The translations under genes and the position numbers were made by a program. DNA of 64,000 bases from Gaiellasilicea sp963765705 (lineage in GTDB: Bacteria; Actinomycetota; Thermoleophilia; Gaiellales; Gaiellaceae): NCBI GenBank assembly GCA_963765705.1, contig CAVXXJ010000011.1, forward strand, positions 496,001 to 560,000, in the 5' to 3' direction. Positions 1-8,826 of the stretch are shown here, in pieces. The notes beneath the pieces were generated by a model. That model ran no database searches. It saw only the letters and a list, made by a program, of their open reading frames with translations, and was not told the origin of the DNA. Positions within the stretch are counted from its first letter, which is position 1, and every line of letters begins with the position of its first letter.

Positions 1-2202
1 GTCGACAAGGTGTACGTCAACATCGGCATCGTCGGCGGCGCCCACGGCTCGCACGTCGCGGGCATCGCAGCCGGTAACAAGCTGTTCGGCGGCGAGATGA
101 GCGGCCAGGCGCCGGGAGCGAAGATCCTCTCGAGCCGCGCTTGCCTGTACAACACCGGCTGCACGACGCACGCCCTCACCGAGGGCATGATCCAGATCGT
201 TCGCGACGGCGCCGACATCGTCAACATGAGCATCGGCGGCCTGCCGGCGCTCAACGACGGTTTCAGCACGCGTTGCGACATCTACAACCGCCTGATCAAC
301 AAGAAGAACGTCCAGATCGTCCTCTCGAACGGCAACAGCGGCCCCGGCCTGAACACCGCCGGAGATCCCGCTGTCTGCTCCGACGCGGTGGGGATGGGCG
401 CGTACCTCTCGAAGGCGTCGATGCGCGCGAACTACGGCGCTGACACGCCCTTCGACGACAACCTGAACTACTTCTCGTCGGTCGGTCCCGCCGAGGACGG
501 CGGCTTCAAGCCCGAGGCGATCGCGCCGGGCTCGGCTGTCTCCTCGACGCCCGAGTGGCAGGCCGGCGGCCCGGTGCCGGGAACGTACGCGCTCCCGCCC
601 GGTTACTCGATGTTCAACGGCACGTCGATGGCGTCGCCGCAGGGTGCGGGCGCGGGTGCGCTCCTGCTCTCGGCCGCCAAGGCGAGCGGCTTCAAGCCGA
701 AGGCGGATCAGCTCCGCAAGGCGATGCTCTCGTCGGCCCGCTACATCGACCCGGCCCGCTTCACGGCCGCGGCCCAGGGCAACGGCATCCTGAACGTGCC
801 GGCGGCCTGGGACATCCTCAAGACGGAGCCCGAGGCGCTCGACATCACGGCGACCGTCCCGGTCAACACCGTCCTGAGCGGCTTCCTGCAGACGCCGGGC
901 GTCGGCACGGGCATCTACGACCGTGAGGGCGTGACCGTCGGAACGCCGTACACGCGCACCTACACGATCACGCGCACGAACGGCGGCAGCAACCCGCGCT
1001 CGTTCAACCTCAACTGGGTCGGCAACGACGGCACGTTCAGCACGCCGGCGTCGATCACGCTGGCGAAGAACGTCGCGACGCCGCTCGTGGTCAACATCAA
1101 CCCGTCTGCGCCGGGGCTGCACTCGGCGATCCTGAACTTCGACGATCCGGCGAGCCCGGGCGTCGAGTTCCAGACGATGAACACGGTTGTCGCCCCGTAC
1201 GCGTTCAACGCGGGGAACAACTACTCGAACTCGATCACCAGCACAGTCGGCCGTGGACAGCAGCAGCACTACTTCTTCAAGGTCCCGGCCGGCACGCCGG
1301 CGCTCAAGGTCGATCTGGCCACGTCCGCGTCGACGACGCCGGGCACCGGCCAGATCCGGTTCCTGCGCTGGCATCCGTACGGACTCGGGGTCGATTCGAA
1401 TGCGGTCTCCGAGTGCTACATCCCTGCACAGACGATCTGCAGCACCGGTAGTGCGACGAGCCGCACGGTCGCCAATCCGCTGGCCGGCGTGTGGGAGGTG
1501 ACGGTCGACGCCCGCAGGACGTCGGACGCAGACTTCACTCCGTACACCCTGACGGCGACGCTGATCGGCGCGACCGTCTCGCCGAACCCGGATGTGATCG
1601 CGTCGGCGACGATCGGGACCCCGATCGCGCGTTCGTACACGCTGACGAACATCTTCGGCGCGTTCACGGGCCGGGCAGTCGGAACGGCGCTCGGCAGCGC
1701 ACGCGTCGGGCCGTTCACGATCGCGCACCTGCAACAGCAGCAGTACCCGACCACGATCCCGGCCGGAACGACATCGTTCCGGGCGACGATCGGCAGCCCG
1801 TCCGATCCGGCAGCCGACCTCGACCTGTTCGTCTTCCGATGCAACGGGCCGTGCGTGCAGGTCGGCTCGAATGCTGACGGTGACTCGGAGGAGTCGGTCA
1901 CGCTGAACAACCCGGTAGCGGGGTCGTACATCGTCCTCGTGGACGGGTTCGACGTGCCGGCGGGGACGACGTCCTACAAGTACGTGGACGTCTTCTTCAA
2001 GACGCCGTCGTTCGGCTCGGTCGCCGTCACGGACGCGAATGCGCTCCGGCCGGCGGGCGCGTCGTGGACGGTGCCAGGTTCCGTCACGGCCAACGAGGCC
2101 CCGGCCGCCGGCCGCGTCCTCTTCGGCAACGTCGAGGTCAGGACCGACACGAACCTGCTCGTCGGCTCCGGCGACGTGATCGTCCAGAGCGTCACGCCCT
2201 AG
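1..2202 (+). CDS. Secreted subtilisin-like serine protease (S8), 3' part only
   Basis: The reading frame is open from the first base, so the 5' end lies outside the window. The visible part begins just before the catalytic His of a subtilase (GSHVAG motif near residue 18). It continues with the oxyanion-hole Asn (LSNGNSGP) and the catalytic Ser (GTSMASPQ near residue 206). The catalytic Asp must be upstream. After the peptidase domain, about 450 residues of beta-rich sequence contain at least two segments resembling PPC-type prepeptidase C-terminal domains (around residues 400-510 and 590-665), which are common in exported proteases. It is probably an extracellular protease. I see no membrane anchor at the C terminus. 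A strong hairpin terminator follows the stop. Confidence 0.9.
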   Translation, partial: VDKVYVNIGIVGGAHGSHVAGIAAGNKLFGGEMSGQAPGAKILSSRACLYNTGCTTHALTEGMIQIVRDGADIVNMSIGGLPALNDGFSTRCDIYNRLINKKNVQIVLSNGNSGPGLNTAGDPAVCSDAVGMGAYLSKASMRANYGADTPFDDNLNYFSSVGPAEDGGFKPEAIAPGSAVSSTPEWQAGGPVPGTYALPPGYSMFNGTSMASPQGAGAGALLLSAAKASGFKPKADQLRKAMLSSARYIDPARFTAAAQGNGILNVPAAWDILKTEPEALDITATVPVNTVLSGFLQTPGVGTGIYDREGVTVGTPYTRTYTITRTNGGSNPRSFNLNWVGNDGTFSTPASITLAKNVATPLVVNINPSAPGLHSAILNFDDPASPGVEFQTMNTVVAPYAFNAGNNYSNSITSTVGRGQQQHYFFKVPAGTPALKVDLATSASTTPGTGQIRFLRWHPYGLGVDSNAVSECYIPAQTICSTGSATSRTVANPLAGVWEVTVDARRTSDADFTPYTLTATLIGATVSPNPDVIASATIGTPIARSYTLTNIFGAFTGRAVGTALGSARVGPFTIAHLQQQQYPTTIPAGTTSFRATIGSPSDPAADLDLFVFRCNGPCVQVGSNADGDSEESVTLNNPVAGSYIVLVDGFDVPAGTTSYKYVDVFFKTPSFGSVAVTDANALRPAGASWTVPGSVTANEAPAAGRVLFGNVEVRTDTNLLVGSGDVIVQSVTP

Positions 2203-2228
2203 CCTGCGGCCAGGTAACGGGTAACGAC

Positions 2229-2259
2229 AGAGGGCCCCGCTTCGGCGGGGCCCTCTTGT
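2229..2259. terminator. Bidirectional rho-independent terminator
   Basis: A perfect 12-base stem (2229-2240 with 2245-2256) closes a TTCG tetraloop and is followed on the plus strand by a short T-rich tail. It lies between the convergent subtilase and diol dehydratase genes and can serve both. Confidence 0.85.
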
Positions 2260-2262
2260 TGT

Positions 2263-4503
2263 CTAGGCCCTGACTTCGACGAGCGCCAGCTCGACCGGCG
2301 GCGCGGTGCGATCGACCTCCGCCGTCTCGCGGGCGTGCAGCAGCGTCGTGTGCACGATCAGCTTCGCGCGCGCGAAGTTGTCGAGCACCGTCGGCACCGG
2401 CGCGACTGCGCGGCCCAGCGCGTAGCCGGCCGCGTTGCGGCCGATCTGGCGGTACGACTCCAGCGTCAGCGACGGCGCCATCCCGAACAGCTCCAGGTTG
2501 TCGAGCCGCTCGAGGCCGGCCTGGTGGATCAGCGCGGTGCCCTTCGACTGGATTCCGACGGCGATGCCGGAGCCGGAGAGGCGGGCGCCGTCGTGGCCGA
2601 TGAAGGCGACGTCGCTCGACCGCCGGACGCGCACGATTCTGGGCTCCGCACCCTCCTCGCGGACGCCGGCGACGAGCTCGGCGAGCACGTCTCGGTGCGC
2701 GAGGCCGCCGATCGTCTCGGACAGCGCGCCCGCGAAAGCCGGCCCCACCGCAATCACGACTTCGTCAGGGTTGTTGCCGAGAGTGGCAACAGAGAGCTCT
2801 TCCACCGCGCTCTCGGTTCCCTGGGCGGCGCCGACCAGGCGTGCGTCGATCGCATAGGGCAGCGCTTGCAGCCGCTGCCAGCGTTCACCCTCCAGCCGGT
2901 AGCCGGTGCCCGGACCCGTGTAGTCGTTGCCGTCGTTGACGGCCGAGACGACGGCGCCGTCGGCCGCGACGATCGCCGAGGTCTGGAGGTAGTCCGCAGC
3001 GACGCGCTGGCGCTGCAGCTCGAAGACCGCCGCTGCGACCTCCGGGAACCCGCGCTCGTCCAGCACCCGCGCGATGTCGAGCGCGCTCAGTCCTTCCGCC
3101 AGCACGCGGTCGGCGGCGACGACGTCGGCGGCGCGGTCGCGGTCGGGCAGGTCGCGCGAGTCGAGGCACGTCGTCGCGAGCCGAACCTCGTCGTCGCCGA
3201 TCGGCGGGAAGCCGAACGCGTCGAAGACGGCCTGGACGGCCCGCGCGCCTCGCTCCCGCACCGCGAGCGCCTCCGCCTCGGCGAGCGGCTCGATGCCGGC
3301 GTCGACCTGCCAGTCGCGCTGGATCGTCAGCCACTCGTCCAGGTCGTCGGAGTCGTAGTTGCCGCCGCCGAACATGTTGTCGTAGCGCGGCATCGCCGAG
3401 TAGCCGGAGGTGACGAAGTCGGTTCCGGGCAGGAACTGCCCCATCAGCTTCGCCGTCTTCCGGATCGCCGAGTGGCTCGAGATCGCGTCGTTGCCGGAGG
3501 CCACCTCGAGGTCGAGCCACGCCGCGAGCACGTTCTCGGCCAGGATCTCGCGCGTGCCGCCCGGGACGGCGAGCGCGAGCGCGACGCACGAGATCGAGCC
3601 GTTCTGCACGCCCTGCGAGCCCGCCGCCCGGACGAGAGCGAGGCAGCGAGCCTCCAGGTAGAGCATCGACTTCCCCTCCGACTCGCCCATCAGCGCCTCG
3701 GAGCCGCCGCCGGACGTGAAGCGGACCTTGACGCCCCGCGATGCGTAGGCGGAGGCGAGGAACGCCTTCGACCACGGCGTGTCGTCGCCGTCGACGAACA
3801 CCGGCTCGGTCCCGTAGACCGAGAGCGTCTCCGCGTAGGTGACGAGGCCCTGGATCGCGAGGCGCAGGTTCAGGCGCTCCTCGACCGCGCACTGCGTCAG
3901 CACTCCGGGCCGCCCGGTCTGCGAGCCGACGAGGATCGCGATCGCGTTCAGCGGCGCGTAGCGGGAGACGCCGACGGTCGTCTCGACCTCGGCGAAGCCG
4001 CGTGCGGCGGCCTCGGCGGCGTCGGCCGCGAGCAGCGCCGGGTTCTCCTTCAGGTTCGTCACGTGCGCCTGGTTCGCAGGGACGCGCCGTGCGCGCAGCT
4101 TCTTCAGAGCGAACATCAGCTCGACCGGATCGAGCATTGCGATCACGCGCGCGAGCCGCGCCGGCGTCAGGCCTCGTGAGAGCCGCACGAGCTCGGCGCG
4201 TCCGACGTCGACGTCGACGAGCATCCGCGCGATCTCGGCGTCTTCGAGCGCGGCCGCCTCGGCCGCGACGTCGAGGTCGAGGCCGTAGCGGACGACGAAG
4301 TGGTCGAGCGCGTCCCAGTCGCTCTCGCGACGGCCGTCGAGCTCGACGACGCGGCCGTCCTCGACCACGAGGGACGGCTCCGGGTCGTTCGGACCGTTCA
4401 TCGCCACGAGGCCGAGCTCCGCGAGCGGCTCGATCAGCAGCTCTCGACGGAGCTCACGCAGCTCGCGCGCGGCGAAGCGCTCTGATCGTCCCTCAGCCGG
4501 CAA
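2263..4503 (-). CDS. pduCD: B12-dependent diol dehydratase, fused large and medium subunits
   Basis: This 746-residue protein matches the propanediol/glycerol dehydratase large subunit over roughly residues 1-550 (conserved stretches around AHVTNLKENP, GRPGVLTQCAVEERLNLRLA and ATTCLDSRDLPDRD). The medium subunit follows in the same chain from about residue 575 (PDEVVIAVGPAF, GIQSKGTALIHQ). The family converts 1,2-diols or glycerol to aldehydes using adenosylcobalamin. PduC and PduD are separate in enterobacteria; fused forms are known in some actinobacteria. The start codon lies 11 bases inside the small-subunit gene, so the two are translationally coupled. No reactivase gene (DdrAB/PduGH) is seen in the window, and a terminator follows directly. 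Substrate is not deducible from sequence. Confidence 0.85.
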   Translation of the reverse strand: MPAEGRSERFAARELRELRRELLIEPLAELGLVAMNGPNDPEPSLVVEDGRVVELDGRRESDWDALDHFVVRYGLDLDVAAEAAALEDAEIARMLVDVDVGRAELVRLSRGLTPARLARVIAMLDPVELMFALKKLRARRVPANQAHVTNLKENPALLAADAAEAAARGFAEVETTVGVSRYAPLNAIAILVGSQTGRPGVLTQCAVEERLNLRLAIQGLVTYAETLSVYGTEPVFVDGDDTPWSKAFLASAYASRGVKVRFTSGGGSEALMGESEGKSMLYLEARCLALVRAAGSQGVQNGSISCVALALAVPGGTREILAENVLAAWLDLEVASGNDAISSHSAIRKTAKLMGQFLPGTDFVTSGYSAMPRYDNMFGGGNYDSDDLDEWLTIQRDWQVDAGIEPLAEAEALAVRERGARAVQAVFDAFGFPPIGDDEVRLATTCLDSRDLPDRDRAADVVAADRVLAEGLSALDIARVLDERGFPEVAAAVFELQRQRVAADYLQTSAIVAADGAVVSAVNDGNDYTGPGTGYRLEGERWQRLQALPYAIDARLVGAAQGTESAVEELSVATLGNNPDEVVIAVGPAFAGALSETIGGLAHRDVLAELVAGVREEGAEPRIVRVRRSSDVAFIGHDGARLSGSGIAVGIQSKGTALIHQAGLERLDNLELFGMAPSLTLESYRQIGRNAAGYALGRAVAPVPTVLDNFARAKLIVHTTLLHARETAEVDRTAPPVELALVEVRA

Positions 4504-4894
4504 GCAGGCCTCGTTCCTCGTAGACCTGCGCCGCTTCGCGCACGAACGCGGCGGTGCCGGGCGCGTCCCAGCCCTGGAGCTGCTCCGCCCACGCGTCGAG
4601 CTCGGCCGCGGTCGAGCGGCGCGGGCGGAGGGCGGTATAGATCGCCAGGATCGTCTCGTCCGGCAACTGCGCCAGCTCCGCCGCGCGCAGCAGGTTGTCG
4701 GCGAGCTGGGTCCGTCCAGCGGCGCGGGCGACGTCGGCCTGCAGGCGAAGCGTCTCGGGCGTCGCGCGCAGCTCGGCCGCGGTGACGCGCTCGCCGTGCA
4801 GCGTCAGCTCGTCGAGCGGAATCCCACCGGGCGTTCGAACCAGGTCGGGCCGGCTCGTCCCGAGCGGATAGTCGCGGCTCGGATCGAAGCCCAC
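4493..4894 (-). CDS. pduE: Diol dehydratase small subunit
   Basis: This 133-residue protein has the small-subunit signature starting at DYPLGTSRPDLVRTP and continuing with LRATPETLRLQADVARAAGR. It completes the alpha-beta-gamma dehydratase with the fused gene downstream, which it overlaps by 11 bases. I chose the GTG at 4894. It sits 9 bases below a TATACC hexamer on the minus strand and leaves only a few residues before the conserved core. A TTG at 4927 would be longer, but it would place the start inside the divergent dehydrogenase gene and upstream of that promoter element. Confidence 0.8.
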   Translation of the reverse strand: MGFDPSRDYPLGTSRPDLVRTPGGIPLDELTLHGERVTAAELRATPETLRLQADVARAAGRTQLADNLLRAAELAQLPDETILAIYTALRPRRSTAAELDAWAEQLQGWDAPGTAAFVREAAQVYEERGLLAG

Positions 4895-4903
4895 CGGCAA
4901 AAC

Positions 4904-4911
4904 GGTATAGA
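4904..4911. promoter_or_regulatory. Overlapping divergent -10 elements
   Basis: The bases GGTATAGA read as TATAGA on the plus strand (4906-4911), 8 bases before the GTG at 4920. They read as TATACC on the minus strand (4909-4904), 9 bases before the GTG at 4894. Neither gene has a Shine-Dalgarno sequence, so both transcripts may be leaderless and start from opposite faces of one TATA core. Confidence 0.5.
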
Positions 4912-4919
4912 AATAGCGG

Positions 4920-5606
4920 GTGGCCAACCACTACGACTTCGAGGGTCGCGTCGCCCTCGTCACCGGCGGCGCGAGCGGCATCGGCGCGGCCGCCGTCGAG
5001 CGTCTCCGCGCCGGCGGCGCCGACGTGCACCTCTTCGATCTCGCGCAGGGCGACGACGTCCGCGACTCGGCGCAGCTGAACGCGGCGGTCGAGCGGCTGC
5101 CGCGGCTGGACGTGCTCGTCTGCTGCGCAGGGATCGGCGGCGACTCGCTGCACACCGAGGACGTCAGCGACGAGGAGTGGGAGCGGGTGCACGCGATCAA
5201 CCTGAACGGCGTCTTCTTCGCGAACCGCGCTGCGCTGCCGAAGATGAAGGCGAACGGCTACGGACGGATCGTCAACGTCGCCTCGATCGCCGGCAAGGAG
5301 GGCAATCCGATGGCGGCGGCGTACTCGTCGTCGAAGGCCGCCGTGATCGGCGTCACGAAGTCGATCGGCAAGGACGTGACGGGCTCCGGCATCCTCGTCA
5401 ACTGCATCGCGCCGGCCGTGATCAACACGCCGATCCTGGAGCAGCTCTCGCAGGAGCACATCGACTTCATGACGTCGCGGATCCCGCTCGCCCGCGTCGG
5501 CGAGCCGAGCGAGGTCGCAGCGTTGATCTGCTGGCTCGCGAGCGAGGAGATGACCTTCTCGACCGGAGCCTGCTTCGACATCTCCGGCGGCCGGGCGACA
5601 TATTGA
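4920..5606 (+). CDS. SDR-family NAD(P)-dependent dehydrogenase
   Basis: This 228-residue classical short-chain dehydrogenase has the cofactor glycine motif TGGASGIG near residue 15, a catalytic Ser in VASIAGK and the YSSSK active-site pair. The usual NNAG motif appears as CCAG. The GTG start lacks a Shine-Dalgarno sequence. The stop overlaps the TTG start of the next gene (TTGA). Its neighbours suggest it oxidises a sugar or sugar acid at the head of a pentose-type oxidative route, but the substrate cannot be read from the sequence. Confidence 0.85.
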   Translation: MANHYDFEGRVALVTGGASGIGAAAVERLRAGGADVHLFDLAQGDDVRDSAQLNAAVERLPRLDVLVCCAGIGGDSLHTEDVSDEEWERVHAINLNGVFFANRAALPKMKANGYGRIVNVASIAGKEGNPMAAAYSSSKAAVIGVTKSIGKDVTGSGILVNCIAPAVINTPILEQLSQEHIDFMTSRIPLARVGEPSEVAALICWLASEEMTFSTGACFDISGGRATY

Positions 5607-6421
5607 GACGCTTCGTCCGCGCGGAGGCCGGTGGGAACGGGCCGCGTGTGGGCCGGCTCGAGGGCGAGGTCGTCGCGCTGCTCGACCACGACGATCCGCT
5701 CGCCGCTCTGGCGGGCAGGGGCGAGGTCACCGGCCACTGGGATCTCGACGGTCTGAGCCTGCTCGCGCCGATCGACGCACCGGAGATCTGGTGCGCCGGC
5801 GTCACCTACGAGCGCAGCCGCGACGCCCGGCTGGAGGAGGCGCAGACCGAGGCGCGCGACGTCTACGCCCTCGTCTACGAAGCCGACCGTCCCGAGCTGT
5901 TCCTGAAGGACGCGCAGATGCGGCGCACGGTCGGGCCGGGCGGGTCGATCCGCGTCCGCAGCGACTCGAGCTGGATGGTGCCGGAGCCGGAGCTCGGGGT
6001 CGTACTCGGCGAGGGCGGCGAGCCAGTCGCGGTCACGATCGGCAACGACGTCTCGAGCCGCGACATCGAGGGCGCGAACCCGCTCTACATCCCGCAGGCC
6101 AAGGTCTTCGCCGGAGCGTGCGCGATCGGGCCTGCGCTCGCGGTGCCGGAGGATTGGGAGGCTCCGTTCCCGATCCGGCTGAGGATCACCGATACCGACG
6201 GGTCCGAGCTGTTCGCCGGCGAGACGTCGACGGCGCGGATGAAGCGCTCGCCCCACGAGCTCGCGGAGTGGGTGATGCGCGACAACCCGGTCCCGCCGGG
6301 CTCCGTCCTGCTGACGGGCACCGGGCTCGTGCCGCCCGACGAGTACACGCTCGCTCCCGGCCACACCGTCGAGATCGAGATCGAGGGCATCGGCGTGCTC
6401 GTCAACACGGTCGCCGTCTGA
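5603..6421 (+). CDS. FAH-family protein, probable 2-keto-3-deoxypentonate dehydratase
   Basis: This 272-residue protein has the fumarylacetoacetase-fold C-terminal domain with its acidic metal ligands (VPEPELGVVL and NDVSSRDIEG). Residues around AERPELF-like YEADRPELFLKD, VRSDSSW, NPLYIPQAKVFAG and RDNPVPPGSVLLTGT resemble archaeal 2-keto-3-deoxy-D-arabinonate dehydratase more than general FAH hydrolases, as far as I can recall that family. That enzyme makes 2,5-dioxopentanoate, the substrate expected for the aldehyde dehydrogenase that follows. The start is a TTG in a TTGA overlap with the dehydrogenase stop. Confidence 0.72.
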   Translation: MRRFVRAEAGGNGPRVGRLEGEVVALLDHDDPLAALAGRGEVTGHWDLDGLSLLAPIDAPEIWCAGVTYERSRDARLEEAQTEARDVYALVYEADRPELFLKDAQMRRTVGPGGSIRVRSDSSWMVPEPELGVVLGEGGEPVAVTIGNDVSSRDIEGANPLYIPQAKVFAGACAIGPALAVPEDWEAPFPIRLRITDTDGSELFAGETSTARMKRSPHELAEWVMRDNPVPPGSVLLTGTGLVPPDEYTLAPGHTVEIEIEGIGVLVNTVAV

Positions 6422-6437
6422 TCGTTACCGTGCCCGT

Positions 6438-7901
6438 ATGACCGAGACCGTCGACGCGCCGACCCGGCCCAGCGGCCGCAACTACGTCGGCGGAGCCTGG
6501 GTTCCCGCCTCCTCCGGCGAGACGTACACGAAGCTGAACCCGATGCGGCCCTCGGAGGCCGTCGGCGAGTTCTCGTCCTCGAGCGAGGCCGACGCGGACG
6601 CTGCGGTCGCCGCGGCCGAGGCCGCCTTCGCGGATTGGGCGGCGCTGCCGATGGCGCGCCGCGCCGCGTATCTCAACGCCGCCGCGGCGATTCTCGAGGC
6701 GCGTACGGAGGAGGTTGCGCGCGACATGACGACCGAGATGGGCAAGCCGCTGCGCGAGGCGCGTGGCGAGGCCGGGCGCGCGGCGCAGATCCTGCGCTTC
6801 GCGGCGAGCGAGGCCTTCCGCTCCGTCGGCGAGCACTTCGAGCAGGCCGCGACCGGAGCGCAGGTCTCGACACGGCGGCGGCCGATCGGCGTCGTCGGCC
6901 TGATCACGCCGTGGAACTTCCCGATGGCGATTCCGATCTGGAAGCTCGCGCCGGCGCTGATCTACGGCAACACCGTCGTCCTCAAGCTCGCCTACGAGGC
7001 GCCGCGCACGGGCCTGCACATCGCCGAGGCGTTCGCGGAGGCCGAGCTGCCGGCGGGGGTGCTCAACGTCCTCACCGGCCGCGGCTCGACGGCCGGCGCC
7101 GCGCTCGTCTCCGACCCGCGTGTACGCGCGATCTCGTTCACCGGCTCGGTCGCGACGGGCCACTCGGTGCGCGACGAGGCGACGAAGGCGGGAAAGCGCG
7201 TCCAGCTCGAGCTCGGCGGCCACAACCCGCTGATCGTCACCGCCGACGCCGATCTCGGCCGCGCCGTCGAGGCGGCCTACGCGGGGGCGTTCTGGTCGGC
7301 GGGCCAGAAGTGCACGGCGACGCGCCGGATCTACGTCCAGGACGCCGTCTACGACGCGTTCAGGGAGCAGCTGCTGGCGCGGATCGAGCGCGGCAAGGTC
7401 GGCGACCCGCTCGATCCTGACGTCGAGGTGGGGCCGATCGTCAACGAGACGCAGTTCGACGAGATCATCGCGGCGATCGCGCGCGGCAAGCAGCAGGGCG
7501 GGATAGTGCTCACGGGCGGCGAGCGAGCCGACGACGAGGGCTATCTGGTCGCGCCGACCGTCTTCGAAGACGTGGCCGACGACGCGTTCCTCTCGTGCGA
7601 GGAGGTCTTCGGGCCGGTGACGTCGCTGTACCGCTACGCGACGCTCGACGAGGCGATGCGCCGTGCGAACGCGACCGAGTTCGGTCTCTCGGCGGCGATC
7701 TTCACCTCGAGCCTGGCCGACGCGACGCGCTTCCAGAACGAGGCTCAGGCGGGCCTGCTCCACGTCAACTCGCAGACCGCAGGCGCCGACGTGCACGTTC
7801 CGTTCGGCGGGATCAAGTCGAGCGGCTTCGGCCCGCACGAGCAGGGCCGCGCCGCGATCGAGTTCTACACCGAGACCGTCACGGTCTACGTCGATCCTTG
7901 A
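6438..7901 (+). CDS. NAD(P)-dependent aldehyde dehydrogenase, probable 2,5-dioxopentanoate dehydrogenase
   Basis: This 487-residue protein is a full-length ALDH superfamily member. It shows the Rossmann segment TPWNFPMAIPIWKLAPAL, the catalytic Glu in LELGGHNP, the catalytic Cys in SAGQKCTATRR (near residue 292) and the C-terminal PFGGIKSSGFG. Length and motifs fit the succinate-semialdehyde / alpha-ketoglutarate-semialdehyde branch. Following a KdaD-like dehydratase, the likely reaction is oxidation of 2,5-dioxopentanoate to 2-oxoglutarate, ending a Weimberg-type pathway. The stop overlaps the next start (TTGA). Confidence 0.82.
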   Translation: MTETVDAPTRPSGRNYVGGAWVPASSGETYTKLNPMRPSEAVGEFSSSSEADADAAVAAAEAAFADWAALPMARRAAYLNAAAAILEARTEEVARDMTTEMGKPLREARGEAGRAAQILRFAASEAFRSVGEHFEQAATGAQVSTRRRPIGVVGLITPWNFPMAIPIWKLAPALIYGNTVVLKLAYEAPRTGLHIAEAFAEAELPAGVLNVLTGRGSTAGAALVSDPRVRAISFTGSVATGHSVRDEATKAGKRVQLELGGHNPLIVTADADLGRAVEAAYAGAFWSAGQKCTATRRIYVQDAVYDAFREQLLARIERGKVGDPLDPDVEVGPIVNETQFDEIIAAIARGKQQGGIVLTGGERADDEGYLVAPTVFEDVADDAFLSCEEVFGPVTSLYRYATLDEAMRRANATEFGLSAAIFTSSLADATRFQNEAQAGLLHVNSQTAGADVHVPFGGIKSSGFGPHEQGRAAIEFYTETVTVYVDP

Positions 7902-8826
7902 GCAGCGAGAGGTTCCTCGTCACGGGTGCGCTCGGCTGCATCGGCGCGTGGACGTGCGCGCTGCTCGCCGCGGAGGGCGTCGACGTCGTCGGCTTCGACT
8001 TCGGCACCGACGACCGCCGCCTGCGTCTCGTCACCGACGCCGAGATCCCGCTCGTGCAGGGCGACATCGTCGATGGCAAGGCGTTCGCCGCCCTGCTCGA
8101 CGAGCACCGCATCACGCACGTGATCCATCTCGCGGCGCTGCTGCTGCCGCAGATCAAGCCCGACCCGCCCTACGGCACCGCCGTCAACATCGGCGGGACC
8201 GTCAACGTCCTCGACGCGGCGAAGACGCGCGGGATCCAGGTCGCATACGCGAGCTCGGCGGCGGTGTACTCGACGGCCGACGACGTCGGCGGCGCCGTCT
8301 CGAACGACGCGATCGGCCACCCGACCACGTTCTACGGCGTCCACAAGCAGGCGTGCGAGGGGATGGCGCGGATCTTCTGGCAGGAGGAGCAGGTGCCGTC
8401 GATCGGGATCCGGCCCTGGATCGTCTACGGGCCCGGCCGCGACAACGGACTCACGGCCTCGCCGACGCTCGCGATGGCCGCGGCGGCGGCGGGCGATGAC
8501 TACCGGATCACGCTTCGGCGGCCGGACGCAGCTCCAGTACGCACCCGACACGGCGCGCGTCTTCATCGCAGCGGCACGGGCCGCGAGGGAGGGGGCGCAG
8601 GTCTTCCATCTCGGCGGGCCGGTGGTGTCGCTGACGGAGGTCGCAGCCGCGATCGAGGCCGTCGCGCCGGGCGTCTCGATCACCGTCGACGAGGAGACGA
8701 TCCTCCCGTTCCCGGAGGAGTTCGACGGCGGCGCCGCTCGACAGGTCACTGGGTGGGATCGAATGGACGCCGCTGCAGGAGGGCGTCAGCGCAACGGTCG
8801 AGCGCCTGCGAGCCGTGCCGGCGTGA
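7898..8826 (+). CDS. NAD-dependent sugar epimerase/dehydratase (frameshifted)
   Basis: This extended SDR protein, about 308 residues once repaired, has the glycine motif TGALGCIG at its N terminus and a TFYGVHKQACE active-site segment with Tyr and Lys. The frame is broken twice by one surplus base. Near 8511 a shift restores FGGRTQLQYAPD, and near 8735 a second shift restores GGIEWTPLQEGV and a stop at 8824-8826. The TTG start overlaps the ALDH stop. It probably interconverts or oxidises a sugar or uronate feeding this catabolic cluster. The 3' end overlaps the convergent MFS gene by 41 bases. Confidence 0.75.

Noticed and set aside
2335..4179. 614-codon plus-strand open frame opposite the diol dehydratase
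   Set aside because: It is an Arg/Asp/Ala-rich shadow of a clearly conserved minus-strand gene, typical of high-GC DNA. Similar shadows at 4796-5602, 7595-10291, 35-36 kb, 38-40 kb, 45.8-48.4 kb, 48.4-50.5 kb, 54.9-57.9 kb and 62.7-63.8 kb were dropped for the same reason.
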